Source: Pusillimonas sp. TS35 (lineage in GTDB: Bacteria; Pseudomonadota; Gammaproteobacteria; Burkholderiales; Burkholderiaceae_B). Taken from it: 64,000 nt of DNA. Numbering within the stretch: the first letter of the stretch is position 1; the number at the start of each line of letters is the position of its first letter. Positions 1 to 8,998 of the stretch are shown in pieces. The DNA lies in the NCBI RefSeq assembly GCF_009857885.1, contig NZ_WWER01000009.1, positions 62,001 to 126,000 of the forward strand, given 5' to 3'. Below the pieces are notes generated by a model. It was not told the DNA's origin. It did not search any database and saw nothing but the letters and a program-made list of their open reading frames with translations. Both the position numbers and the translations under genes were made by a program.

Positions 1-601
1 GCGCGTTCTGCTCGATGAGCAGTATGGTGACGCCTTCGGCGGCGATGGCGCGCACCACCTCGAAGATTTTTTCCACCATCAAGGGCGCTAGCCCCATGGA
101 CGGTTCGTCCAACAACAAGAGGCGCGGGCGGGAAATCATGGCACGGCCCATGGCCAGCATTTGCTGCTCGCCGCCCGACAGCGTGCCGGCCGACTGGGCG
201 CGCCGCTCCGCCAGGCGCGGGAACAGTTCGAACACATGCTCGGTATCGCGCCGGACAGCCGCCTGGTCGCGCCGACTGTACCCGCCCATGGCAAGGTTCT
301 CGGCGATCGTCAACTGCCCGAAAATACCCCGCCCTTCGGGCACCATGACCAAGCCCTGTCGTACCAGTTGGAAAGATGGCTTGCCTTTGATGGATGTGCC
401 GTCGTAAATGATATCGCCGCCCGCGACCGGCACCAGGCCGCAAATGGCCCGCAGGGTGGTGCTTTTGCCAGCGCCGTTTGCGCCGATCAGGCAGACCAGT
501 TCACCCTTGCCCACCCGAAGATCGACGCCGCGCACGGCCCGAATGCCTCCGTAGGCGACTTCCAGCTGCCGTATATCGAGCAGCACATCGTGTTCATTCA
601 T
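1..601 (-). CDS. livF: Branched-chain amino acid ABC importer ATPase LivF, 3' end cut by window edge
   Basis: ATP-binding subunit of a Liv-type importer in the cytoplasm. About 200 residues are visible on the minus strand from the ATG at 601; the C-terminus runs off base 1. Visible are Walker A (GANGAGKST, residues 40-48), the ABC signature LSGGEQQ, Walker B (LLLLDEP) and the switch-His neighbourhood that begins with LIEQN. The EQN form after Walker B is typical of LivF rather than LivG, which has EHD. The start overlaps the livG stop as ATGA, so the two are translationally coupled. Last visible gene of livK-H-M-G-F. Confidence 0.93.
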   Translation of the reverse strand, partial: MNEHDVLLDIRQLEVAYGGIRAVRGVDLRVGKGELVCLIGANGAGKSTTLRAICGLVPVAGGDIIYDGTSIKGKPSFQLVRQGLVMVPEGRGIFGQLTIAENLAMGGYSRRDQAAVRRDTEHVFELFPRLAERRAQSAGTLSGGEQQMLAMGRAMISRPRLLLLDEPSMGLAPLMVEKIFEVVRAIAAEGVTILLIEQNA

Positions 602-1434
602 GATGTTTCCTCATGGGCCGCCTCGGCCGCCCCCGTGCCCAGATAAGCCTCAATGACGCGCGGGTTGCGCTGCACGTCAGCCGGCTTGCCTTCGGCGAGT
701 ACCTTGCCGTATTCCAGCACCAGTACGCGATTGCACAAGCCCATCACGAGCTTCATGTCGTGCTCGATCAACAGCACCGTAACGCCGTCGTCGCGTATCT
801 TCTCGATCAGGCGCCGCAATACCACGGTTTCGGAGGCATTCATGCCCGCTGCGGGCTCGTCCAGCGCCAATAACGCGGGATCCGTCGCCAGCGCTCGCGC
901 GATCTCCAGCCGACGCTGATCGCCGTATGACAGCGAGCTGGCAACATCATTGGCGCGCTGCACAATGCCCACGTAGTCGAGCAACTCATAAGCGCGCTGT
1001 TCGATCGCCGCCTCTTCGCGCCGCGTGGCGCGGTTGCGCGCAACCGCGCCGAACACGCCGGCACGCGTTCGCACATGGCGGCCAATCATCACGTTTTCGA
1101 TGGCACTAAGGTTGCCGAAGAGCCGAATGTTCTGAAAGGTGCGAGCGATGCCGACCGCGGCGATCTGGTGCGGCTTCAGGCGTGTGAGCTGATGGCCCAG
1201 GAAATTACACGTGCCCGACTCTGGCACATAGAGGCTGGTGAGCACATTGAACAGCGTGGTTTTACCCGCGCCGTTGGGGCCGATCAAGCCATAGATGTCG
1301 CCCTTGCAGATGGAAAAGCTGACCTCGGACAGCGCCTGCAGGCCGCCGAAACGCTTGCTGAGCTTATTGGCGACCAGCAGCAGTTCGGGCATGGAGCGCG
1401 CGTCGGGATTGATGGTAGCGGTCGTCAGACTCAT
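598..1434 (-). CDS. livG: Branched-chain amino acid ABC importer ATPase LivG
   Basis: Second ATPase of the same importer, 278 aa. Walker A GPNGAGKTT lies at residues 52-60, the LivG-type insert follows (AVGIARTFQNIRLF), then signature LSYGDQRRLEIARAL, Walker B LLALDEP and LLIEHDMKLV. It overlaps livM upstream and livF downstream by 4 nt (ATGA), so livH-M-G-F is one tightly coupled unit. An internal Met at residue 15 (MPELLL) is a possible alternative start; the longer start is kept because it sits on the livM stop. The substrate could be Leu/Ile/Val or another amino acid; sequence alone does not decide. Confidence 0.93.
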   Translation of the reverse strand: MSLTTATINPDARSMPELLLVANKLSKRFGGLQALSEVSFSICKGDIYGLIGPNGAGKTTLFNVLTSLYVPESGTCNFLGHQLTRLKPHQIAAVGIARTFQNIRLFGNLSAIENVMIGRHVRTRAGVFGAVARNRATRREEAAIEQRAYELLDYVGIVQRANDVASSLSYGDQRRLEIARALATDPALLALDEPAAGMNASETVVLRRLIEKIRDDGVTVLLIEHDMKLVMGLCNRVLVLEYGKVLAEGKPADVQRNPRVIEAYLGTGAAEAAHEETS

Positions 1435-2537
1435 GCGTGCTCCTTGCCTGGACGCGCCAGTTCACGGCGACGCACAGCCGACGGCCATAGCCCTGCGGGC
1501 CGGAAGATCATTACCAGCACCAAGGCGAAACCGAACATCAGCATGCGTATGCCTTCGGGATCGAGCACAACATCACCAAAGACAGCTTGTTGCAGCGGCA
1601 CCACCACGGCGCGCAGCACCTCGGGAAACACTGACAGCAGCAAGGCGCCCAGGATGACCCCCGGGATGTGCCCCATGCCGCCCAACACCACCATGCACAA
1701 CACCGAAATGGACTCAGTGAGGCTGAAGCTTTCGGGGCTGACAAAGCCCTGCATCGAGGCGAACATTGCGCCTGCCACGCCGCCGAAGGTGGCGCCCATG
1801 GAGAAGGCCAGCAACTTGATATTGCGCGTATTGATGCCCATGGCCTTGGCCGCGATCTCGTCTTCGCGCACTGCCTCCCAGGCGCGCCCGATACGGGAAT
1901 TCTGGAGGCGCACACAGATGAACACGATAGCCAATACGCAGAACAGCAACAGGTAGTAGTATTTTTCAGGCCCTGTGATGCGAAAACCGAAGATCTCCTG
2001 CGAGCGGCCGAACATGAACTCGCCAATCTTGAAGGTATCTACCCGGTTTATGCCCTGCGGTCCGTTGGTAATGTTGATGGGCGCATCCAGGTTGTTCATG
2101 AAGATACGCACAATTTCGCCGAACCCCAGCGTGACAATGGCGAGGTAGTCGCCGCGTAGCTTGAGCGTTGGCGCCCCAAGCAGCGCGCCGGCCACGGCCG
2201 CCAGCAACAGACCGGCCGGCAGTACCACCCAGAACGGCAGATGCAGGCCAAAGTGCGGCGAGGCCAGCAAGGCCCACACATAAGCGCCCACTGCGTAGAA
2301 CGCAATGTAGCCAAGATCAAGTAGGCCGGCAAAGCCAACCACCACATTCAGACCCAAGGCCAGCATCACATACAGCAAGGCGAAATTGAGCGTGCGTATC
2401 CAGCTCTGCCCGACCAGGCCCAGCAAAAAGGGCAGCACGGCGAGCACGACGCCGAACGCGAAGATGCCCAACCACACCCGCGCAGGCGTACGCGGGCGAG
2501 ATGCCGTATATACGCCGGCAATCGTATCCCGGTTCAT
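1431..2537 (-). CDS. livM: Branched-chain amino acid ABC importer permease LivM
   Basis: Inner-membrane permease of 368 aa with many hydrophobic segments from residue 24 onward. The family signature around TLGFGEIVRIF and the glycine-rich GLNVVVGFAGLLDLGYIAFYAVGAY stretch (shared with all LivM proteins) are visible. It pairs with LivH to form the translocation channel. Start codon overlaps the livH stop (ATGA) and the stop overlaps livG. A C-terminal basic tail (RRRELARPG) is cytoplasmic by the positive-inside rule. Confidence 0.92.
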   Translation of the reverse strand: MNRDTIAGVYTASRPRTPARVWLGIFAFGVVLAVLPFLLGLVGQSWIRTLNFALLYVMLALGLNVVVGFAGLLDLGYIAFYAVGAYVWALLASPHFGLHLPFWVVLPAGLLLAAVAGALLGAPTLKLRGDYLAIVTLGFGEIVRIFMNNLDAPINITNGPQGINRVDTFKIGEFMFGRSQEIFGFRITGPEKYYYLLLFCVLAIVFICVRLQNSRIGRAWEAVREDEIAAKAMGINTRNIKLLAFSMGATFGGVAGAMFASMQGFVSPESFSLTESISVLCMVVLGGMGHIPGVILGALLLSVFPEVLRAVVVPLQQAVFGDVVLDPEGIRMLMFGFALVLVMIFRPAGLWPSAVRRRELARPGKEHA

Positions 2538-3460
2538 GCGCGGTCCCCCACCCGTTCACCCAACAGCCCTGATGGCCGGAACACCAGCACCAGGATCAGC
2601 ACGATGAAGGAGAAAACGTCTTGGTAATTGCTGCCGAATACACCATTGGTGAGGTCGCCGATATAGCCAGCGCCCAGCGATTCGATGATACCCAGCAGCA
2701 GGCCGCCCAGCATCGCACCGCCCAGATTACCGATACCTCCCAGCACGGCGGCAGTGAAGGCCTTCAGGCCAAGCATGAAGCCCATGGTGTACTGGGCGAC
2801 ACCGTAGTAGGTAGTGACCATGATGCCGGCCACCGCAGCCAAGGCCGAGCCTATCAGGAAGGCGGCGGAGATGACGGTGTTGATATTGACGCCCATCAGG
2901 CCTGCTACCTCGCGGTTCTGCGCGGTGGCGCGCATGGCGGTGCCAAGCCGCGTACGGTGCACGACCAGCAACAGGCCCGCCATGATAGTGGTGGCCGCCA
3001 GCATGATGAATATCTGCAGCAGGCTGATCCGCGCGCCGCCCAACTGGAATACCTGGGGCTGGATAATATGGGGGAAGTTAAGGTAGTTGCGACCCCAGAT
3101 CATCATGGCCGCATTCTGGATAATGAATGACACGCCAATCGCGGTAATCAAGGCGGCCAGCCGAGGTGCGCGCCGCAAAGGCCTATAGGCGTAGCGCTCG
3201 GCCACCCAACCCAGCGCCATGCAGGCGGGTATTGCCGCCAGCAGCGCGGCACCGATGGCCATCCAGACTGGCATGGCGCCGTCGCCCACCAGGCTGAGTA
3301 CCAGGGCGGTAGCGATCATGGCGCCCACCATGACGACGTCACCGTGTGCAAAATTGATCAGGCCTATGATGCCGTAGACCATGGTATAGCCCAAGGCAAC
3401 CAGCGCATAGACGCTGCCGACAGTAAGGCCGTTGATGAGCTGTTGTAAAAGGATGTCCAT
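2534..3460 (-). CDS. livH: Branched-chain amino acid ABC importer permease LivH
   Basis: Inner-membrane permease of 308 aa. The N-terminus LLQQLINGLTVGSVYALVALGYTMVYGIIGLINFAHGDVVM has the LivH hallmark (alternation of NGL, GYTMVYG and INFAHG). The C-terminus (VLVLVFRPSGLLGER) is also family-typical. It starts 142 bp after livK; the gap contains a GC-rich hairpin that may limit read-through, as expected where the binding protein must outnumber the channel. Downstream it overlaps livM by 4 nt. Confidence 0.93.
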   Translation of the reverse strand: MDILLQQLINGLTVGSVYALVALGYTMVYGIIGLINFAHGDVVMVGAMIATALVLSLVGDGAMPVWMAIGAALLAAIPACMALGWVAERYAYRPLRRAPRLAALITAIGVSFIIQNAAMMIWGRNYLNFPHIIQPQVFQLGGARISLLQIFIMLAATTIMAGLLLVVHRTRLGTAMRATAQNREVAGLMGVNINTVISAAFLIGSALAAVAGIMVTTYYGVAQYTMGFMLGLKAFTAAVLGGIGNLGGAMLGGLLLGIIESLGAGYIGDLTNGVFGSNYQDVFSFIVLILVLVFRPSGLLGERVGDRA

Positions 3461-3553
3461 GCCGGGTCACTTATTCCGGATACGTCGTGGAAACTTCGCG
3501 GATACATTGCGGATGCCGCGCGAAGCTCGCGAGATTACGTCGCGGGCGCCGCG

Positions 3554-3575
3554 GGGCCGGCTGGGGGGCCGGCCC
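3554..3575. repeat. GC-rich inverted repeat between livK and livH
   Basis: Perfect 8-bp arms GGGCCGGC and GCCGGCCC with a 6-nt loop, lying 28 bp after the livK stop. There is no U-run, so it is more likely an RNA-stabilising or partly terminating hairpin that lets binding protein exceed permease than a strong terminator. The role is inferred from position. Confidence 0.55.
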
Positions 3576-3602
3576 GTCGCGCGCGGTGCGCAGCGCGAAA
3601 TT

Positions 3603-4760
3603 TTACTTTGCGGCACTCACCATGGTCTTGACCATCTGCCACTTGCCGTCTTTGACTTCGTAAATGGTGACTGAAATTTCCTTCAGGTCGCCATTCTTGT
3701 CATAGGCGATATTGTCGCTGGTGGCGCCCGACCGTTTGAGCGCAGCGAGTTTGGGCAGATACTTGGAGGGCTTGGCCGACCCCGCTTCCTTCATGGCGGT
3801 AATCATGTTCCACGCACCGTCATACGCATAGGGCGCATACACGCCGGGATCTTTATTGAAGCGGGCTTTGTAGGCGGCGCTGAACTTCTCACCGGCGGCC
3901 ATCTGTTGAAGCGGCACACCCGCCAGCGACGCATAGGTGCCGTTGGCAGCATCGCCCGCCAGCTTCAGGAAGGTGTCACTACGCGTCATTTCGCCCGAAA
4001 CTAGCGGCGCTTTGATGCCCAACGTCATCATCTGCCGGCGCATCGGGCCCGACTGCGCATCCAGCCCGCCAAAGAAAATGGCATCCGGCTGTTTATCCTT
4101 GATGTTGGTAAGGATGGCGGTGAAGTCGGTGGATTTGTCAGTCGTGTATTCGCGCGCGATGATTTCACCGCCGTTGGCCTTGACAGCCGCCGCCACCTGG
4201 TCTGCCAGCCCCTGCCCGTAGGCGGTGCGATCATCGATCAGGGCAACTTTCTTCGCGTTCAGGTCTTTGACGATGAACTCCCCATCCGCCGCGCCCTGCT
4301 GAGTGTCGCTCGTCATCATGCGGAAGGTGTTGTCGTAGCCCTGTTGCGTGTATTCGGGCGACGTGGCCATCGCAATCTGCGGCAAGCCAGCGTCGTTGTA
4401 GATACGCGATGCGGGGATAGTGGTGCCTGAATTGAAGTGGCCAAGCACGCCATCGACGCCTTCGTCCACAATTTGCTGCGCCACTTGCACGGCGGTGCGT
4501 GGATCTGCCTGGTCATCGCGCGTCACGAGTTCAAACTTCGCGGTTTTGCCGTCAAGTTGAATGTTCTGCTTGTTGGCCTCTTCGAGCGCGAGCGTCAGCC
4601 CGTTTTTCATGTCTTCGCCATAGTGCGATTGCGGGCCGGTGAGCGGCGCCGCAAAGCCCAGCCGCACAGTGGTGGTTTGCGCGCCTGCGGCGCCCGCTGC
4701 CAGGCTGGCCGCCACAGCGGCCGCCGCCGCGAGCAGTTTGATTCCCTTGGTGGATTGCAT
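3603..4760 (-). CDS. livK: Branched-chain amino acid ABC importer periplasmic binding protein
   Basis: Periplasmic type-I binding protein, 385 aa. The start is taken at the ATG at 4760 because GGAG precedes it by 6 nt; a Met four codons upstream has no such site. A signal peptide runs through residues 1-25 (basic STKGIK, hydrophobic Ala-rich core, AGA cleavage). The mature start TVRLGFAAPLTGPQSHYGEDMKNG is the LivJ/LivK signature, and the YAYDGAWNMITAM segment near the C-terminus is conserved in the family. First gene of the operon; binds a branched-chain or related amino acid (exact ligand unknown). Confidence 0.92.
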   Translation of the reverse strand: MQSTKGIKLLAAAAAVAASLAAGAAGAQTTTVRLGFAAPLTGPQSHYGEDMKNGLTLALEEANKQNIQLDGKTAKFELVTRDDQADPRTAVQVAQQIVDEGVDGVLGHFNSGTTIPASRIYNDAGLPQIAMATSPEYTQQGYDNTFRMMTSDTQQGAADGEFIVKDLNAKKVALIDDRTAYGQGLADQVAAAVKANGGEIIAREYTTDKSTDFTAILTNIKDKQPDAIFFGGLDAQSGPMRRQMMTLGIKAPLVSGEMTRSDTFLKLAGDAANGTYASLAGVPLQQMAAGEKFSAAYKARFNKDPGVYAPYAYDGAWNMITAMKEAGSAKPSKYLPKLAALKRSGATSDNIAYDKNGDLKEISVTIYEVKDGKWQMVKTMVSAAK

Positions 4761-4826
4761 AATGAGCTCCATTTTTCAAGTTTGACTTTTCGAGTCTGTG
4801 TAAAGCTGTTGAAAAACCCGGTTTCG

Positions 4827-4845
4827 TCGCCTCTTGTGGAGGCGA
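4827..4845 (-). terminator. Possible putA terminator hairpin
   Basis: Arms TCGCCTC and GAGGCGA with a 5-nt loop, about 57 bp after the putA stop on the minus strand. A second short AAACC/GGTTT pairing with a T-run follows (4815-4825), which together could stop transcription before livK. Modest stem, so tentative. Confidence 0.45.
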
Positions 4846-4901
4846 TTAGACCAGACATGAACGTTTACGTTAATGCGTCCTTACCCGAACCGGCCGCCGC
4901 G

Positions 4902-7900
4902 TCAGCCGATCATCATCAGACTGGCGTTGCCGCCCGCCGCGGTGGTGTTGATACTGATCGATATCTCTCGCAACAAGCGTTCGGGGCGGTAGGCCCGCCC
5001 CGCGGCAATGTCGTCGCTGCTCAGGCCCTGCACACCGACAATCGGGCCGGGCCGCGCAGCCACCGCCAGATTGAGTTCACGCAGCGCATCGCCGTCGCCT
5101 TCGAACAGCACGGCATCATACCCGCCCGCGGCGATCACATCGGACGGCGCGAACTGCAGGTTTTTCTGCTGGTCCGCCGGCAGAGTGCCTGCCCAGGCGC
5201 GCGCCGCGTCCGTATCCAGAAACAATGCCTGATTGCCTGTGGCGACGCAGGCCTCGCGCTGCGCGCGTGCGCCCGGCTCGGTTGCCGCCACACACAAGAC
5301 CGTGCCACGCGGCGCCACCCGGTACAGATTGCTTTCGCCTGTGGGACCTGGCAAAGCCACTGGCGCAGCATCGTCAGCCGGCAGCGCCACCCCTGGGGGC
5401 AGGCCGGACGGTTCGCGGCTCAGAAGGCGTTGCAGGTACAGCGGCCCACCGGCCTTGGGCCCTGTACCCGACAGCCCTTGGCCGCCGAAAGGCTGAACGC
5501 CCACCACGGCGCCAACGATATTCCGGTTGACATAGATATTGCCAGCCTTGATGCGTTCCGACACATGCGCCACGGTTTCATCCAGGCGGGTGTGCACGCC
5601 GAAGGTCAGGCCGTAGCCGGATGCATTGATCCCGTCGATCAGGGCATCAAGCTCGTCGCGCCGGTAGGTGACAACGTGGAGCACAGGGCCGAAGACTTCC
5701 TGTTTCAGCTGATCAGGCTGGGAGAGCTCGATGAGCGTGGGTGGCACAAACACGCCATGGCGGCAGTCGGGAGGTATGTCGGCCTGCTCGACGCGGTGCC
5801 CCGCTTCGCGCATCGCTAGTATGTGCGCCTGGATTGCAGCCTGGGCCTGTGCGTCGATCACCGGCCCCACGTCCGTGCTCAAGCGGTCTGGGTTGCCTAC
5901 CCGCAATTCACGCACTGCACCGCGTAACATACCCAGCACGTGCGGGGCGCAGTCTTCCTGCACGCACAGCAGGCGCAGCGCCGAGCAGCGCTGGCCGGCC
6001 GAGTCGAATGCAGACGTCAGCACATCGGCCACAACCTGCTCTGCGAGCGCTGAAGAATCGACAATCATCGCATTCAGGCCGCCAGTTTCCGCAATGAGCG
6101 GGATAGGGTGCCCATGATCATCCAGCCGCCCTGCCAGTTCACGCGCAATGAGATGAGCGACGCTGGTAGAGCCCGTGAACAGCACGCCGCGCACCGTTGG
6201 GCTCGCCACCAGGGCCGCCCCTACGGTTTCGCCGCGCCCCGGCAGCAGTTGTATCGCCCCCGCCGGGACACCCGCCCGACGCAGGATGTCCACACCCGCC
6301 GCCGCGATCAGCGCGGTTTGCTCGGCCGGTTTGGCCAGCACCGCATTGCCGGCCGCCAGCGCTGCGGACACCTGCCCAATGAAAATCGCCAAGGGGAAAT
6401 TCCAGGGGCTAATGCATAGCACCGGGCCCAGCGGACGATGACTGTCGTTGGAAAAATCACGCTCGATTCGGCCTGCGTAGTAACGCAGGAAGTCCACCGC
6501 TTCGCGCACCTCGGCAATGGCATTGGGCAAGGACTTGCCCGCTTCGCGCACGATCAGCCCCAACAGGTGCTGCATGTCGCCTTCGAACAACTGTGCAGCA
6601 CGAAGCAGGCATTGCGCCCTATCCGCTACCGGCGTGGCGGCCCAGATCGGCGCCGCATGGGCGGCGGAATCCAATGCATAGGCCAGCTCGTTGTCGTTGG
6701 CCTCGATGACATGGCCGACGATATCGCGGTGGTCGGCGGGATTGGCAACCGGCAGCGCGCGCGCCTCGTCCCATTGCCGCGTATCAGCCAGCATCGGCAT
6801 GGCACGCCAAACGTGGCCCGCACTGCTCAGCAACGCGGAAGCCAGGGAACCCAGGCGCTGTTCGTTGCTCAAATCCAGGCCCGCTGCGTTGACGCGGCCG
6901 CCGTGAACGCGGTATAGGTCGCGCGGCAATGGAATGCGATCATGCGGTGCGCCCGCAGGGTGCACTTTTTCGGCGGCAGCCACTGGATCGGCAATCAAGG
7001 CATCGATCGCAATGTCCGCGTCACCAATCTGATTCACGAATGACGTGTTGGCGCCGTTTTCGAGCAAGCGGCGCACGAGATAAGCCAGCAGCGTTTCGTG
7101 CGTGCCTACGGGCGCATAAATGCGGCAGGGCCGGTTCAAGCCGCCCTGCGACACCGGCGCGGCAACATGCTCGTACAGGGATTCGCCCATGCCATGCAGA
7201 CACTGGAACTCGTACTGCCCGGGGTAATAGTTTTGCCCCGCCATATGGTAGATCGCTGACAGCGTCTGGGCATTATGGGTGGCGAACTGAGGAAATATCG
7301 CTTGCGGCACAGCCAGCAGACGGCGAGCGCAAGCCAGGTAGGACACATCGGTGTGGATCTTGCGCGTGAATACGGGATAGCCTTCCAGGCCCTCGACTTG
7401 CGCGCGCTTGATCTCGGTATCCCAGTATGCACCCTTGACCAGCCGCACCATCAGGCGGTGGCCGCTGCGCTGAGCCAGATCAATGAGGTAGTCGATCACA
7501 AAGGGTGCGCGCTTCTGGTAGGCTTGCACGACAAAGCCAATGCCGTTCCAGCCGGCCAGCGCCTCGTCGAAACACATGGCCTCCAGCAGATCAAGCGACA
7601 GCTCCAGACGATCCGCCTCTTCGGCGTCGATATTCAAGCCTATATCGTACTGGTGCGCCAAACGTGCGAGATCGAGCACGCGCGGCAGCAACTCAGCCAT
7701 CACGCGCTCGCGCTGGGCGCGAGAATAACGCGGGTGCAGCGCCGACAGCTTAATGGAAATACCCGGCCCTTCGTAAATACCGCGCCCCTGCGCAGCCTTG
7801 CCGATGGCATGAATAGCCTGCACGTAGGCAGTATGGTAGCGCTGCGCGTCATCGGCGGTGGTGGCGGCCTCGCCGAGCATGTCATAAGAGTAGCGGAAGC

Positions 7901-8711
7901 CTTTGTCTTCCAGCTTGCGGCTGTTGGCCAGCGCCGCGGCGATGGTCTGCCCGGCCACGAACTGCTCGCCCATCATACGCATGGCGATGTTGACGCCCTT
8001 GCGGATCAACGGTTCGCCACCTTTGCCTATCATGCGCGTCAGCGCCCGCGACAGCGACTGTTCGCTGTGTACGGCCACCAGTTTGCCAGTGAGCAACAGG
8101 CCCCACGTGGCGGCGTTGACAAACAGGGACGACGATTCGCCCATGTGGGCCCGCCAGTCGCCGCGCGAAATCTTGTCGCGGATCAGTGCATCGCGTGTTG
8201 CGCGATCGGGGATGCGTAGCAAGGCCTCGGCCAGGCACATCAGTGCCACCCCCTCCTGGCTACTGAGCGAAAACTCCTGGATCAGGCCCTCGACAATGCC
8301 GCTCTTGCGCCGGCTCCGCAGCGTATCGACCAGCTTGCGCGCAAGCGCCTGGACCTCTTGGGGCCGCGCGCTGCGCGCCTGCTCCAGCAATACCGGCACG
8401 CATTCAGTTTCCGGGCGGCGGTAGGCAGCGGTGATGGCCGCCCGCAGCACGGACTGCGGCTGAACGTCTTGTGCAAACACATAGAATGGTGGCACAACAT
8501 CAGCGCCGGGCACATCAGCGGCCTGCTCGCCCGTCTCGGCATCGCCAACGCCCGCCTGGGGCAACACCTGCCCGCGCTCCACTGCCTCGATGTAGGAAAG
8601 CAAGGCTTGTTTGTGCAGCCAATGCGGGGTACAACCCACACGCGCCGCAGCCAGGCGCAGCCGTTCACGCAGAGACTCGTCCACTTTTACGCCGAGGGTG
8701 GTGGTAGCCAT
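4902..8711 (-). CDS. putA: Trifunctional PutA: repressor, proline dehydrogenase, P5C dehydrogenase
   Basis: Oxidises proline to glutamate in two steps (FAD-dependent proline dehydrogenase, then NAD-dependent pyrroline-5-carboxylate dehydrogenase) and is expected to bind DNA. 1269 aa, close to E. coli PutA. Residues 1-45 (ATTTLGVKVDESLRERL...) form a ribbon-helix-helix domain. The PRODH barrel carries RLVKGAYWDTEIK and EFQCLHGMGE; the ALDH domain carries the catalytic Glu (ETGGLNAM) and Cys (AGQRCSALR). A C-terminal ALDH-like tail follows, as in long PutA types. Start set at MATTTLG (8711) by match to the RHH domain. Upstream GTTGCA sites suggest autoregulation. Confidence 0.95.
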   Translation of the reverse strand: MATTTLGVKVDESLRERLRLAAARVGCTPHWLHKQALLSYIEAVERGQVLPQAGVGDAETGEQAADVPGADVVPPFYVFAQDVQPQSVLRAAITAAYRRPETECVPVLLEQARSARPQEVQALARKLVDTLRSRRKSGIVEGLIQEFSLSSQEGVALMCLAEALLRIPDRATRDALIRDKISRGDWRAHMGESSSLFVNAATWGLLLTGKLVAVHSEQSLSRALTRMIGKGGEPLIRKGVNIAMRMMGEQFVAGQTIAAALANSRKLEDKGFRYSYDMLGEAATTADDAQRYHTAYVQAIHAIGKAAQGRGIYEGPGISIKLSALHPRYSRAQRERVMAELLPRVLDLARLAHQYDIGLNIDAEEADRLELSLDLLEAMCFDEALAGWNGIGFVVQAYQKRAPFVIDYLIDLAQRSGHRLMVRLVKGAYWDTEIKRAQVEGLEGYPVFTRKIHTDVSYLACARRLLAVPQAIFPQFATHNAQTLSAIYHMAGQNYYPGQYEFQCLHGMGESLYEHVAAPVSQGGLNRPCRIYAPVGTHETLLAYLVRRLLENGANTSFVNQIGDADIAIDALIADPVAAAEKVHPAGAPHDRIPLPRDLYRVHGGRVNAAGLDLSNEQRLGSLASALLSSAGHVWRAMPMLADTRQWDEARALPVANPADHRDIVGHVIEANDNELAYALDSAAHAAPIWAATPVADRAQCLLRAAQLFEGDMQHLLGLIVREAGKSLPNAIAEVREAVDFLRYYAGRIERDFSNDSHRPLGPVLCISPWNFPLAIFIGQVSAALAAGNAVLAKPAEQTALIAAAGVDILRRAGVPAGAIQLLPGRGETVGAALVASPTVRGVLFTGSTSVAHLIARELAGRLDDHGHPIPLIAETGGLNAMIVDSSALAEQVVADVLTSAFDSAGQRCSALRLLCVQEDCAPHVLGMLRGAVRELRVGNPDRLSTDVGPVIDAQAQAAIQAHILAMREAGHRVEQADIPPDCRHGVFVPPTLIELSQPDQLKQEVFGPVLHVVTYRRDELDALIDGINASGYGLTFGVHTRLDETVAHVSERIKAGNIYVNRNIVGAVVGVQPFGGQGLSGTGPKAGGPLYLQRLLSREPSGLPPGVALPADDAAPVALPGPTGESNLYRVAPRGTVLCVAATEPGARAQREACVATGNQALFLDTDAARAWAGTLPADQQKNLQFAPSDVIAAGGYDAVLFEGDGDALRELNLAVAARPGPIVGVQGLSSDDIAAGRAYRPERLLREISISINTTAAGGNASLMMIG

Positions 8712-8714
8712 GAG

Positions 8715-8793
8715 AAGGTGCAACTCCATCGCAGCGGGGCAACCGGAACGGTTATCCTCATAACGGAGCGAATACTAATCCGGGTTGCACCTT
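8715..8793 (-). promoter_or_regulatory. Candidate PutA operator pair upstream of putA
   Basis: AAGGTGCAAC at 8715-8724 and its exact reverse complement GTTGCACCTT at 8784-8793 flank the region just upstream of the putA start. Each holds GTTGCA, the core bound by the PutA ribbon-helix-helix domain in E. coli. The putA product here keeps that domain, so autorepression is the natural inference. A further GGTGCAACCC lies at 9011-9020, but inside the pqiC coding end. Confidence 0.6.
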
Positions 8794-8998
8794 TCAGGAA
8801 ATAAAGGTTAACCCGAAGGAGAAAAACACCGCCCTGTGGCGAGCAGCGCAGTGCGGCGATGCCGCCCTGCCCGATGCGATTGCCAACAGCGTTGCGCGCT
8901 CGACGCAATGCAGATCAGTGGCGTTGCCACAACAGCTGAGGGCCTGAAGGCCGGCGCGACGTCGGATCGCAACGCACACGCTCCTGCCAGTACCGGCA

